Assembly (NCBI RefSeq): GCF_000013205.1
Contig: NC_007775.1
Coordinates: 1,608,501-1,672,500 of the forward strand
DNA length: 64,000 bases
Direction: 5' to 3'
Origin: Synechococcus sp. JA-3-3Ab
GTDB taxonomy: Bacteria > Cyanobacteriota > Cyanobacteriia > Thermostichales > Thermostichaceae
This document shows positions 1 through 7,815 of the stretch, piece after piece. A program made the translations under genes and the position numbers. The notes under the pieces are model-generated. The model was given only the letters and a program-made list of their open reading frames with translations, was not told where the DNA came from and searched no databases. The stretch's first letter is position 1, and each line of letters starts with the position of its first letter.

Positions 1-2
1 AT

Positions 3-647
3 CCCTGTCAAACTGCCTCGGCGGCGGAGCTGCGGCGGGTGCTGCAGGGGATCGGCCCTCTCTCCTGCCCGCTGCAGTACAACTTTCACCTGCACACCTG
101 CTGCTCCGATGGGCGCATGGATCCGGCAGACTTGGCGGAGCAGGCGCGCCGGCACGGCCTCAAGGGCCTGGCCATCACCGATCACCACACCCTGAAGGGC
201 TACGAGCAAGCGCAAGCCTATCTGGATCGCCCCGAGGACCCCCTGCTATGGACGGGGATCGAGATTACAGCCAACCTGCTGGGCTGCGAGGTGCATATTC
301 TTGGCTACGGCTTCGATCCGGCGGATCCTGTTTTGGATCCCTACATCCAGGGGGAGCAAGTTCCCGGCCTGCCCGCCGCTGAGGCCATTGGGGCCATTCA
401 AGCAGCAGGCGGCCTGGCGGTGTTGGCCCATCCCTTTCGCTACTGGCTGCCTGCGGAAGAGCTGGTGCCGGCAGCCGTGGAGTTGGGCCTGGATGGCCTT
501 GAGGTCTACTACGCCTACAAAAACCCCGACATTTGGGCTCCCAGCCCAGAGGAGGCGGCGATTGGGGAAAAGCTGGCAGAGACCTACGGACTTTTGAAAA
601 CCTGCGGCACCGACTCCCACGGCCCCAGCATCCTCAGGCGTATCTAG
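3..647 (+). CDS. PHP-domain metal-dependent phosphoesterase (5' end outside window)
   Basis: The PHP (polymerase and histidinol phosphatase) fold is recognisable from its metal-binding motifs: FHLHTCCSDG near the visible N-terminus, ITDHHT about 30 residues later, AHPFRYW in the middle and GTDSHGP near the C-terminus. Family members hydrolyse phosphoester bonds, for example in nucleotides or phosphorylated sugars; the substrate cannot be told from sequence. A GTG at 39 could serve as start, but the frame stays open to the first base (…TASAAELRRV precedes it), so the true start probably lies upstream of the window. The next gene, on the opposite strand, converges with it. Family call is confident; specific function is unknown. 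Confidence 0.85.
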   Translation, partial: PCQTASAAELRRVLQGIGPLSCPLQYNFHLHTCCSDGRMDPADLAEQARRHGLKGLAITDHHTLKGYEQAQAYLDRPEDPLLWTGIEITANLLGCEVHILGYGFDPADPVLDPYIQGEQVPGLPAAEAIGAIQAAGGLAVLAHPFRYWLPAEELVPAAVELGLDGLEVYYAYKNPDIWAPSPEEAAIGEKLAETYGLLKTCGTDSHGPSILRRI

Positions 648-665
648 CCGACTTGTCCAGCCCAT

Positions 666-1715
666 CTAGGGGCGGGGATAGAGCAACTGGCCCAGGCGGC
701 GCAACTGCTCGGCCGTGCCCATACACAGCAGCAGATCCCCCGGTTGCAACAGGGTGTCACCGCTGGGGCCGCCAATCAGCTGGCCATCGGCTCGCCGAAT
801 TGCCACCACCAACGCGCCGGATCGCGCCCTTAGATTGGCTTTCCCCAGGGTCTGGCCAACATAGGGGCATTCTTGCGCCGCCAGCTCGTACTCTTCCAAG
901 TAAAAAGTGCGATCTCGACCCGACAGGATCCCATCCACAAAGTCCACCACGCGGGGGCGCAGGGCAGCCGCTGCCATCCGTTTTCCACCGGTGATGAAGG
1001 GAGAGATGGCGTGGGCAACGCCCGCTCGCTGCAGCTTTTGCAAAGCCTCTTCCGTGTTGGCGCGGGCAATGGTGCGGATACGAGGGTTGAGGGTGCGGGC
1101 CGACAGCACCACATAGAGGTTTTCGGCATCGCTGGAGAGGGCGGCAATCAACCCCTCGGCCTGCTGCACCCGCGCCGCCAGCAAGGTGGCATCGAGAGTG
1201 CTGTCTCCCTGGAGAGCGACATATCCCAGCTCTTGGGCCACCTGAATTGCCTCGGCCGATTGATCGATCACCAAAAAGGGCACCCCCTCTGCCTGAAACT
1301 CCTGGGCCACCTGTCGCCCAATGCGCCCAAAACCGCAGACGATGTAGTGGTTGTTCAGCGCTTCCATCTGTTTCTTCCACTTCCGCTGCCGGATCCCTTC
1401 CTGAAAATGCCCCTGGATGAGGGCCTCTGTAAAGCGGTTCACCATGAACCCGATGCTCAAGACCCCCATCAGGATCAAGGCCACCGTGAACAAGCGCCCC
1501 CGATCCCCCAGCGGCTGCACCTCCATGAAGCCCACAGTAGTTAGGGTGATAACGCTCATGTAAAAAGCTTCCACCCAAGGCCATTGCTCCACCCCGTGGT
1601 ACCAAAGGGTGCCGATCAGGACAACGCCCAGCAGCGCCCCTACTCCCAAACTCAGATCCCGCTGGATACCAGGATCCCTTTTGGCAGGAGGAAACGGGGG
1701 ACGAGCAGAAGCCAT
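666..1715 (-). CDS. Two-TM potassium channel with RCK (TrkA-N) regulatory domain
   Basis: This encodes 349 residues with two membrane segments (about 22-42 and 75-98) around a pore loop containing TLTTVGF, a K+ selectivity filter of the TVG type. A cytoplasmic RCK domain follows with the nucleotide-binding motif GFGRIGRQVAQEF at about 128-140, then a TrkA-C-like region at the C-terminus (about 265-345). The architecture matches MthK/Kch-type ligand-gated K+ channels of the inner membrane. It is convergent with the PHP gene and divergent from the small gene at 1804. The filter continues with MEVQP instead of the common GD, a variation seen in RCK-linked channels. The ligand (Ca2+, nucleotide) is not predictable. 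Confidence 0.88.
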   Translation of the reverse strand: MASARPPFPPAKRDPGIQRDLSLGVGALLGVVLIGTLWYHGVEQWPWVEAFYMSVITLTTVGFMEVQPLGDRGRLFTVALILMGVLSIGFMVNRFTEALIQGHFQEGIRQRKWKKQMEALNNHYIVCGFGRIGRQVAQEFQAEGVPFLVIDQSAEAIQVAQELGYVALQGDSTLDATLLAARVQQAEGLIAALSSDAENLYVVLSARTLNPRIRTIARANTEEALQKLQRAGVAHAISPFITGGKRMAAAALRPRVVDFVDGILSGRDRTFYLEEYELAAQECPYVGQTLGKANLRARSGALVVAIRRADGQLIGGPSGDTLLQPGDLLLCMGTAEQLRRLGQLLYPRP

Positions 1716-1803
1716 ACGGCCCAGCCAGATCGAGCGGGGAAAAAGCGAGAACTACAATGGGTAGGAGAAAGTCAGTTGTTGAGCAGCAGCGAGTGGAGTG
1801 CAG

Positions 1804-2016
1804 ATGCCCGAGTACATCAAGGTGGAATATCGGATCGACAAAAAAGGACAGGTGACCGAGACCGTATTGAACGGATCTGGCTCCAGTTGTACTCTAGCCA
1901 CGGCAGAGCTAGAAGCAGCCCTTGGAACGGTGCAAGAACGAAAGCTGTTGCCGGAGTTTCATCAGCCAGCAGAAGCCGAGATAGAATCACAAGTTTCTTT
2001 ACAGCAAACCCGCTGA
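1804..2016 (+). CDS. DUF2997 family small protein
   Basis: The 70-residue product begins MPEYIKVEYRIDKKGQVTE and continues with VLNGSGSSC, the pattern of the DUF2997 family of small cyanobacterial proteins. The function of the family is unknown; members are often found near DUF1257 or Ycf46-like genes, which are not present here. The ATG at 1804 is preferred over a GTG two codons upstream because the family starts at MPEY. It reads away from the potassium channel gene. No membrane segment or signal peptide is visible. Confidence 0.75.
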   Translation: MPEYIKVEYRIDKKGQVTETVLNGSGSSCTLATAELEAALGTVQERKLLPEFHQPAEAEIESQVSLQQTR

Positions 2017-2055
2017 CTCCATCCCCTTCCCCCCAGTTTTCCCGTATCTACCTGC

Positions 2056-2286
2056 CTACTTTCGCTTCTTGCCCCCCTTGCCGGCAGCGCCGCTGGCTCG
2101 TGCCGCCCCAACTGCCGATTGAAACAGCCAAACCGCCAAGGGAGCAGCGACGATCAAGATAATGCTGGTGGGGCCGACGCCAAAATCCGGCTCACCGGAA
2201 GCCAACTCGAAAATCGAACCCACAGCGGCAATGGCACTGATGCAGGAAACGGCCAGGAGCAGGTAGCCTTTAACACTGGTGGTCAT
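2056..2286 (-). CDS. Small two-TM membrane protein
   Basis: A 76-residue protein with two hydrophobic stretches (about 7-27 and 39-60) and a basic tail ending GKGGKKRK. No family is recognised. The hydrophobic pattern and positive tail suggest a small integral membrane protein with its C-terminus in the cytoplasm. It lies downstream of petE on the same strand but is separated from it by a good terminator (2313-2341), so it is probably transcribed separately. Confidence 0.6.
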   Translation of the reverse strand: MTTSVKGYLLLAVSCISAIAAVGSIFELASGEPDFGVGPTSIILIVAAPLAVWLFQSAVGAARASGAAGKGGKKRK

Positions 2287-2312
2287 GGGGAACCTGTCTA
2301 ACGTCTATTCGC

Positions 2313-2341
2313 GAAAAAGCCCTCCCACTCTCGAGAGGGCT
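2313..2341 (-). terminator. Rho-independent terminator downstream of petE
   Basis: On the minus strand AGCCCTC pairs perfectly with GAGGGCT (2335-2341 with 2318-2324), separated by a 10-nt loop, and is followed by a run of T (A run at 2314-2318 on the plus strand). It lies about 100 nt after the petE stop codon and before the next minus-strand gene. Confidence 0.75.
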
Positions 2342-2437
2342 ACTTTCTATGCTACGGGCAGGGATCCCATGCCAGCAAGCCAGAGCCGGAATCTCCCTCT
2401 TAAAAAGCAACCAGAGAAGTGGAATTGGAGCGCCAGC

Positions 2438-2848
2438 CTAGCCCTTGACGATGATCTTGCCGACCATGCCAGCCCCCCGGTGGGGAGTGCAGTAGTAGGT
2501 GTACTCACCCAGAGGGACATCGACAAAGGCCGATTCCACCACTTGGTTGGGAGCAGTGAGCAGGGCCTTGTGGGACAGCTTGGCTGCCAGGGCCGCATCG
2601 CCACCAGGTACCTTGTCAAAGACAACGTTGTGAGGATAGACCTTGTTGTTGACCCACCGAACAGTATCTCCCTGATTGATGGTGAGGGTGGGGGGATCAT
2701 AAATGAGCTGGGCCTTGTCAGAGCCCATCTTGACCGTGTAGGTTTCAGCAGCAGCAGGGTTGGACAGGAAAGCTACCGCAGCCACCCCGACTACGAGAGC
2801 GAGGAGGATGCGCTGCAGACGCTTCGCTAGGTTAAAAATGAACAACAT
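2438..2848 (-). CDS. petE: Plastocyanin
   Basis: Plastocyanin is the copper protein of the thylakoid lumen that carries electrons from cytochrome b6f to photosystem I. The 136-residue precursor has a signal peptide ending at about NPAAA-ETYTV (residue 34), then a mature domain of about 100 residues. The type-1 copper ligands are visible: His in YPHNVVFD, and Cys, His and Met in YCTPHRGAGMVGKI. The start ATG at 2848 is preceded by GAGGAA at good spacing. A hairpin lies in its leader and a terminator follows. It is transcribed alone, and divergently from the IS630 copy. Confidence 0.97.
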   Translation of the reverse strand: MLFIFNLAKRLQRILLALVVGVAAVAFLSNPAAAETYTVKMGSDKAQLIYDPPTLTINQGDTVRWVNNKVYPHNVVFDKVPGGDAALAAKLSHKALLTAPNQVVESAFVDVPLGEYTYYCTPHRGAGMVGKIIVKG

Positions 2849-2902
2849 GGATTCCTCTCAAAACGTAACGGCCGTCGCCCCCGCCTCTGCGGCTGGGCCC
2901 CC

Positions 2903-2926
2903 CCTTTCCAAGTTGTAAAGGAAAGG
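2903..2926 (-). promoter_or_regulatory. Hairpin in petE 5' leader
   Basis: CCTTTCC (2903-2909) and GGAAAGG (2920-2926) are perfect inverted repeats with a 10-nt loop, placed 55-78 nt upstream of the petE start codon. They could form an mRNA hairpin or bind a regulator. Plastocyanin genes are commonly copper-regulated, but no known operator is recognised here. Confidence 0.4.
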
Positions 2927-3107
2927 CACCCAGTCCAGCAGGGACGTTCAACTCCTATCTTAGGATCTTAAGGCGGAACAGGAACACCCATTCCCTTGCT
3001 AGAGCGAGGGGCTGTTCCAGACGGCAAGGCCACAGGGAGGGATCGGGCGACGAGATTGCCTCGAGCCTCTACCTTTCTCGTTGCCTGATACATTCACGCT
3101 GAACTCT

Positions 3108-3124
3108 CCTGAACATGGTTCAGG
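3108..3124. repeat. Short perfect inverted repeat CCTGAAC-ATG-GTTCAGG
   Basis: The two 7-bp arms flank a 3-base spacer. The site lies 260 bp upstream of petE and 430 bp before the IS630 copy. It could be an operator or a small hairpin; no neighbour decides this. Confidence 0.35.
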
Positions 3125-3557
3125 AAAGAAGCGATCGCATCCTGCCTATCTCTGAGCAGGAAGGCGGTATCCCGCAAAGCCCTGAGGAATACCCCCCGAG
3201 CGCTTTCCCCCTTCACTTCCCGGCAACCGTTGCGGTGGACTCAAGGATCAGGGGGAAACTTGGTCTACTATATCCCTCTCAATGACTTTTGCCAAACCGC
3301 CTAAAGCTCAGTAAATTCAGCAAAGTTCAGGGTTTTGGGGGTTAGAGGCATGCTCTCACCGCAAGGCGGCGATCCTTCGCCCGTGGGATCTCGGAGAGAA
3401 AACCGGCCATCTCTGAAAAACTGGGAGTGCCTTGCCGGCCAAAATCCGTAGGGTCGCCGATGCGGGAGAGGGACAAGCCGCTCTAGTCTTTAAGCAAAGA
3501 ACGATGCGGTATTTCTTTTGCTGTTCTCCAATTACTTTCCAAGTCGCGTATAAGATA

Positions 3558-4574
3558 CAGCCTTTTAATTTAAAATAGGGTACAGGTATTCAAGAGGAAG
3601 GAGAGAAAGGAATGCCGACTCATTCTTTGGATTTGCGGCAAAGAGTTGTAGCAGCCTATCAGGCAGGTAACACCTCCATCCGCCAGGTAGCTAAACGCTT
3701 CATGGTGACCAAAAGAACAGTACACCGCTGGGTGCGTCAGTACCAACAAACTCAAGATTTAGCCCCTAAGAAAGCAGGCACCAAGCGAGTGGGCATTTTG
3801 GAACAACATCGGCAGGAAGTGATGGCAATTATTACAGAACACCCAGACTTCTACCTGTGGCAGTATCAAGAACTGTTGCGCGAGCGCTTAGGAATCAATG
3901 TAAGCATCGTCACGATACATAATTTCTTGAAAAAGCAAGGAATGACTCTAAAAAAAAAGACCTACCGCAGTGCAAAAGTCAAAGAAGAGGAGGTGAAAAG
4001 GGAACGACTAGCTTATAGTCAAGAAGTCAGGAATATTCCAGCGGAGGATTTGATTGCCATCGACCAGACGGGAGTCTGGGAAGGAATGGAGCGGAGAGTA
4101 TCTCGGAGTTTACGCGGTCAAAGGGCTTATCATTATCGTCAGAGATACAAGGGTGAAAAGTATACGGTTATTGGAGCTATTTCCTTGAGAGGTGTAGTTG
4201 GCTGTCGTGTCATCAAGGGTGGGATGAAGAAAGGAGATTTTTTGGAGTTTTTGAGAAGCGAGTTATGTCCGAAGCTAGATGCGAGGAAGGTTGTGATTAT
4301 GGACAATTTGAATATCCACAAGAGTCGGGAAGTTGAGGAATTGATTAGGGGGACAGGAGCACGAATCCTATACCTGCCTGTGTATGCGCCGGAGTTGAAT
4401 CCCATTGAGATGATGTGGTCGGTATTGAAGCATTTTATTCGGCAGCTTTGCAGAATTGGGAAGTATAGCATGGAGCAGATAGTGAAGACTTCTTTACTAC
4501 TGATCAATCCATCCTCCTTCCGAAGTTGGTTTGCTAAGTGCTGCTATTGTACCCCTTGAGCCCTTAACAGGCTG
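3558..4574 (+). mobile_element. IS630-family insertion sequence, copy 1 (intact)
   Basis: The element is 1017 bp and bounded by imperfect inverted repeats: CAGCCTTTTAA at the left end and, read inward from the right end, CAGCCTGTTAA. TA lies on both sides (3556-3557 and 4575-4576), matching the TA target duplication known for IS630/Tc1-type elements. The limits were fixed by comparison with the second copy at 55382-56397, with which identity begins and ends at these points. It carries one uninterrupted transposase gene. Confidence 0.92.
3612..4559 (+). CDS. IS630-family DDE transposase (intact)
   Basis: The 315-residue protein has an N-terminal helix-turn-helix region (LRQRVVAAYQAGNTSIRQVA, about 7-26, then KRTVHRWVRQYQ) and a DDE catalytic domain. 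The presumed acidic triad is Asp in LIAIDQTG, Asp in VIMDNLNIHKS and Glu in ELNPIEMMW. Such enzymes cut and paste the element into TA sites. An AAGGAGAGAAAGG stretch precedes the ATG. The reading frame crosses a run of nine A (3950-3958); the second copy has eight and is split there. Activity is likely but not provable from sequence. Confidence 0.92.
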   Translation: MPTHSLDLRQRVVAAYQAGNTSIRQVAKRFMVTKRTVHRWVRQYQQTQDLAPKKAGTKRVGILEQHRQEVMAIITEHPDFYLWQYQELLRERLGINVSIVTIHNFLKKQGMTLKKKTYRSAKVKEEEVKRERLAYSQEVRNIPAEDLIAIDQTGVWEGMERRVSRSLRGQRAYHYRQRYKGEKYTVIGAISLRGVVGCRVIKGGMKKGDFLEFLRSELCPKLDARKVVIMDNLNIHKSREVEELIRGTGARILYLPVYAPELNPIEMMWSVLKHFIRQLCRIGKYSMEQIVKTSLLLINPSSFRSWFAKCCYCTP

Positions 4575-4611
4575 TATCAACCCGCTGAACAAAATTGAGA
4601 GCTTGCTTAAG

Positions 4612-4785
4612 ATGAACAGCCGGTATTCGTCCATCGCCAGCCCGAGCAAGGACTCTACCAGGATTTTAGAATCGGCGGAGCAAAAGCAAAACATTCAAAT
4701 CTTGGCTCGCTGCATCGGCACAGCCTTGAATTTAGGCAGTCCGCTCAGGGTTGCCATACATTACACCTCGCAGGCAGAGGGGTAA
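4612..4785 (+). CDS. Possible short ORF or gene remnant beside IS630
   Basis: A 57-codon open frame starts with ATG at 4612, about 35 bp beyond the right end of the IS630 copy, and encodes a polar segment followed by EQKQNIQILARCIGTALNLG. The second half looks protein-like, but no family is recognised and no ribosome-binding site is visible. A TAA lies immediately upstream in the reconstructed pre-insertion frame, so the IS did not split a longer frame here. It may be a degraded gene end. Confidence 0.25.
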   Translation: MNSRYSSIASPSKDSTRILESAEQKQNIQILARCIGTALNLGSPLRVAIHYTSQAEG

Positions 4786-4956
4786 CGCTTGCTCCCCAAC
4801 GCCTGCCAGGTAATTTCGCTCGCACTTCTGGAGATGATCTCAGAAGCTTCTTGAGCCTAAAGGGTTTCGCAGAGGAAGGGATCCCAAAAGTTTTTGGGCC
4901 CTCTCCGTAAGACGGGCATCCGGAGTGCCGCCTGTAATTATTTAGGGATCCCGAGG

Positions 4957-5124
4957 CTAGTGCTGAACAATTCCCTGAACCATAGCGTCGCTCAGGTAAG
5001 CCAATGCCTTCAAATCGGCCTCGTCAAAACACCGATCGCACAACAGGCGGTAGATTAGGCTCTCGTGTTCTGAGGTAAAGTGGCGAGTTTGCAAGACTTC
5101 TTCAACGATGGATCGAATGGTCAT
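4957..5124 (-). CDS. Small conserved-type protein (55 aa)
   Basis: This short gene reads MTIRSIVEEVLQTRHFTSEH at its N-terminus and ends QGIVQH. The pattern of an initial helix, then an 'E..L' segment, a short loop with two Cys (CDRC) and a second helix resembles a group of 50-70-residue cyanobacterial proteins of unknown function. A near-ideal ribosome-binding site (AGGAGG) sits 9 bases before the ATG at 5124. Downstream lies an A+T-richer stretch and a GGGATCCC. The start signal and codon pattern make it likely to be real. Confidence 0.7.
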   Translation of the reverse strand: MTIRSIVEEVLQTRHFTSEHESLIYRLLCDRCFDEADLKALAYLSDAMVQGIVQH

Positions 5125-5526
5125 AGTTTGCCCCTCCTGGGATCGGGCTTAACACTGCTTGCCCATACTGATTGTGAAGAGTCAAGCCATAGCTCAAAAA
5201 GGGAGCCAACACGGATTTTCCAGCAAAAAAACTGTACATTGGCCAGTCATTGGGATCCCCAAACTTACTAAAGAGCCGTGACTGAGGATGTGCTCGCTGC
5301 CCTTGGCCAGACTACTTGCCTAGGGTCGAAGGTCCTCCCCTGGCAGAGCCTCCGAGAGTTGAACATGTGGCCGAGAAAGCCGTCCTGCAGCCAGGGAGCA
5401 TGTTATCCTGAGTTGGCTTAACATGATTTCATAGCCGGGCTCAGCCGTCACCTTTCTAGCTGCGGCTGGCTGACCCGACGTCTAGGGATCCGGCTCAACT
5501 TTCTTCGCATTGCAGGCAAGACACCA
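5125..5526. other. Spacer without recognised gene
   Basis: About 400 bases between two divergent small genes. It contains the inverted repeat CATGTTA (5399-5405) / TAACATG (5419-5425), which could be an operator for the following gene. No RNA gene or further ORF is supported. Confidence 0.45.
5399..5425. promoter_or_regulatory. Inverted repeat CATGTTA-N13-TAACATG
   Basis: Perfect 7-bp arms separated by 13 bases, about 100 bp upstream of the gene at 5527. The spacing and symmetry would suit a dimeric regulator. No known regulon motif is recognised. Confidence 0.35.
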
Positions 5527-5913
5527 ATGGTGGGCATCTTCAGGCGCTTTTTCGGCTCTCGTGGTCAGGCAGATTCCAAACCTTCATCAGGGACGGCTGC
5601 TCAGCCGGCCAAAAAGAAAGACAACACCTTCTTTCTCGACCCAGATGAGGCCAAAACCCTTGGCAACATCGAATACATGCGCACTCCTAGGATCGTGAAG
5701 CACACCTTCCAGGATTTCGGCTCTACGGAGAAGGTGGAGGTGGTGGAGCAGGTTTCTTCCCTAAGCAAAGTTAAGTTGGCCGTAGAACAGGCCAAAGCCC
5801 CTGAGCAAAGCTCTTCCACCTCAAACAGCAGCAGTGGAGCAGGCTCACGCCGCCAGGGGGGATCTGACATGGACATGTTTCGCAACATGGCCCGCAGCCT
5901 GAAGCGCAAGTAG
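5527..5913 (+). CDS. Conserved cyanobacterial hypothetical protein
   Basis: A 128-residue soluble protein with a basic N-terminus (MVGIFRRFFG), a central conserved-looking block (FFLDPDEAKTLGNIEYMRTP, about 35-54), a Ser-rich low-complexity stretch (about 94-108) and a basic end (MARSLKRK). No domain is recognised. The central block resembles a motif in hypothetical proteins of many cyanobacteria. It lies 54 bases upstream of ndhO in the same direction and may share its transcript; a link with NDH-1 would be guesswork. Confidence 0.65.
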   Translation: MVGIFRRFFGSRGQADSKPSSGTAAQPAKKKDNTFFLDPDEAKTLGNIEYMRTPRIVKHTFQDFGSTEKVEVVEQVSSLSKVKLAVEQAKAPEQSSSTSNSSSGAGSRRQGGSDMDMFRNMARSLKRK

Positions 5914-5967
5914 GCTGGACCCGGCTTATTGGCGGCACAGGATACAACGGCTATCGAAGGAGGGGCA

Positions 5968-6186
5968 ATGGCGATTAAGCGAGGCACTTTGGTGCGGGCC
6001 ATCCGCGAGAAACTGCAAGGCAGCCTGGAAGCCCAGGCCAGCGACCCTTTGATTCCCAACTACGTCTTCGAAACTCCTGGAGAAGTGGTGGATATCAAGG
6101 ACGACTACCTCCAGATTAAGTTTGGGGCTGTTCCCACCCCTCCAATTTGGCTGCGGGCGGATCAGGTCGAGGAGATCGCGAGTTGA
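5968..6186 (+). CDS. ndhO: NAD(P)H-quinone oxidoreductase subunit O
   Basis: NdhO is a small peripheral subunit of the cyanobacterial NDH-1 complex on the thylakoid membrane. The 72-residue product shows the family pattern [16 protein letters not shown]…, then [12 protein letters not shown], then [18 protein letters not shown]. The ATG at 5968 is chosen because AAGGAGGGG precedes it at good spacing and family members have this length; the open frame extends 13 codons further upstream without support. It is followed by ftsQ after 42 bases. Confidence 0.92.
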   Translation: MAIKRGTLVRAIREKLQGSLEAQASDPLIPNYVFETPGEVVDIKDDYLQIKFGAVPTPPIWLRADQVEEIAS

Positions 6187-6228
6187 ATAGGAGCATGGAA
6201 TGCTCCCCTTTGGCTTGAGGGAGGGCTA

Positions 6229-7068
6229 ATGGTACCTCTGGCTTCTCCCACGCGCGACCAACTTCTGCAACGCAGGCGACTTTTGCGTCAGCAACGGCGC
6301 AAGCGCTTTTGGCAGGGATCCTGGCGCTTGGCCAGCTCGATGGGCGTTCTGACGCTGCTGGTGTTGGGCCTGCAGCAGCCCTACTGGCAAATTCGCCGGC
6401 CGGAGCAAATTCAGGTAAAGGGCAGCTACTGGGTCGACCCCGACTGGATCCGGGAGCAACTGCCTCTGACCTATCCAATGAACCTCTGGCAGGTGCAGCC
6501 GGCTGTGTTGGAAAGAGCCTTGCTGGCATCCCCGGCCCGCCCTTCTCCCATCGAAAGCGTCCAGGTACAGCGGCGGCTGCTGCCGGTGGGGGTGATCGTC
6601 CAGGTGCGGGAACGGCAACTGGTCGCGCGCGCCCGTCGGGGCGACCAGACAGGCTGGGTGGATCGGCAAGGCCATTGGCTGCCCCCCGATCCCTTTCGAC
6701 GCCACAGCGGATCCTCCCTTTCCTGGCCTGAGCTGGAGTTGCTGGGCTGGGAGAACCACGCGCCCGAGCAATGGGCCTTGTTGCTCGAAGCCCTGCAACA
6801 GGCTGAGATCCAGATCGAGACCGTAGATTGGCAGTCGGGAGAGGGAATCACGCTCCACACTGAGCTGGGCAACGTCTATCTGGGGCCGATTTCTGACCGC
6901 CTGCCTCTGCAAATTCAAACCCTCAACCAAATGCGGGATCTGCGCCGCCACTGCGAGTGTACACCCGACGAAATTCTCCAGATCGACCTGACCAGCCCCA
7001 GCGTACCCACCCTGCAGCTCACCCCTGCCGCCACCCAGAAGCGCTGGAAGCATTGGGAGCAGCGCTAG
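6229..7068 (+). CDS. ftsQ: Cell division protein FtsQ/DivIB
   Basis: The 279-residue protein has a short basic cytoplasmic N-terminus (RRRLLRQQRRKR), one membrane segment (about 38-56) and a POTRA-like domain beginning at about IRRPEQIQVKGSYWVD (residue 58 on). The later segment VIVQVRERQLVARARRG…GWVDRQGHWLP is typical of FtsQ/DivIB. It acts in the periplasm as a bridge in the septal divisome. It follows ndhO closely and precedes an ABC ATPase, not ftsZ, within this window. Confidence 0.85.
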   Translation: MVPLASPTRDQLLQRRRLLRQQRRKRFWQGSWRLASSMGVLTLLVLGLQQPYWQIRRPEQIQVKGSYWVDPDWIREQLPLTYPMNLWQVQPAVLERALLASPARPSPIESVQVQRRLLPVGVIVQVRERQLVARARRGDQTGWVDRQGHWLPPDPFRRHSGSSLSWPELELLGWENHAPEQWALLLEALQQAEIQIETVDWQSGEGITLHTELGNVYLGPISDRLPLQIQTLNQMRDLRRHCECTPDEILQIDLTSPSVPTLQLTPAATQKRWKHWEQR

Positions 7069-7089
7069 CCCTGGGATGAGCTTGCTGCC

Positions 7090-7815
7090 ATGAACACAGC
7101 GCCGGCGGTGGAGGTCAAACAGTTGTGGGTCGCCTATCCCGGTTGTCCGCCGGTGCTGCAAGGGCTGGATCTACGGGTTGAGGCCGGGCAGCGCCTAGGA
7201 ATCATTGGCCCCAATGGCGCCGGCAAAACCACCCTGTTCCTGGCCCTCGCTGGCCTGTTGCCCCCCTGTTCCGGCCAGATCACCTTGTTTGGGCAGCCGC
7301 TCCAGCCTGGCCAGTTTCGCCCTGAGGTGGGGCTGGTGTTTCAGGATCCCGACGATCAACTGTTTGCCGCCTCGGTGGCCGAGGATGTAGCCTTTGGGCC
7401 GCGCAACCTGGGACGTTCTGAGACAGAGGTCGCGGCTGTGGTCCAAGCAACCCTGGCGATGACCGGCACCCTGAATTTGGCCAACTGTCCCCCCCATCAT
7501 CTCTCCGGCGGTGAAAAACGCATGGTCGCGATCGCCGGGATCCTGGCAATGCAGCCGCAGTTGGTACTCTACGATGAGCCGACTGCCAACCTGGATCTGC
7601 GCGCCCGTCGCCGGCTAATCGCCTTTTTGTTGCAAGCAACGCACACCTTTCTGCTCGCTTCCCACGATCTGGAACTGATCCTGGAAGTGTGCGATCGGGT
7701 GATCCTCTTAGATCAAGGCCGGATTTGCGCCCAGGGATCCCCGGCCCATCTGATGAGCCAACCCGACCTCATGGAAGCCCATGACTTGGAAGTGCCCCCC
7801 TCGCTGCGCCGATAA
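7090..7815 (+). CDS. ABC transporter ATP-binding protein, CbiO/ECF type
   Basis: The 241-residue ATPase carries Walker A GPNGAGKTT (about 39-47), Q-loop FQDPDDQLF, signature LSGGEKRM, Walker B LVLYDEPTANLD and the H-loop in ASHDLELI. The Q-loop with DPDDQLF is characteristic of energising subunits of metal-ion (Co/Ni) and vitamin ECF transporters. No membrane component lies next to it, so the substrate is open. It starts 21 bases after ftsQ. Confidence 0.85.
   Translation: MNTAPAVEVKQLWVAYPGCPPVLQGLDLRVEAGQRLGIIGPNGAGKTTLFLALAGLLPPCSGQITLFGQPLQPGQFRPEVGLVFQDPDDQLFAASVAEDVAFGPRNLGRSETEVAAVVQATLAMTGTLNLANCPPHHLSGGEKRMVAIAGILAMQPQLVLYDEPTANLDLRARRRLIAFLLQATHTFLLASHDLELILEVCDRVILLDQGRICAQGSPAHLMSQPDLMEAHDLEVPPSLRR

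Larger units (their letters stand above)
2849..3555. other. Spacer between petE and IS630 copy 1
   Basis: About 700 bases without a convincing gene. It must contain the petE promoter; TAAGAT on the minus strand near 2962 is a possible -10 element but the -35 is weak. It also holds the petE leader hairpin (2903-2926), a 7-bp inverted repeat at 3108-3124 and one HIP1 octamer GCGATCGC at about 3130. Nothing else recognisable was seen. Confidence 0.5.

Noticed and set aside
757-1605. 282-codon minus-strand ORF within the potassium channel gene
   Set aside because: The channel frame with TVGF filter and RCK motif covers the same sequence; this frame is Gly/Arg-rich noise.
4139-4507. Minus-strand ORF inside IS630 (also in copy 2)
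   Set aside because: It is the antisense of the transposase catalytic domain and is conserved only because the element is.
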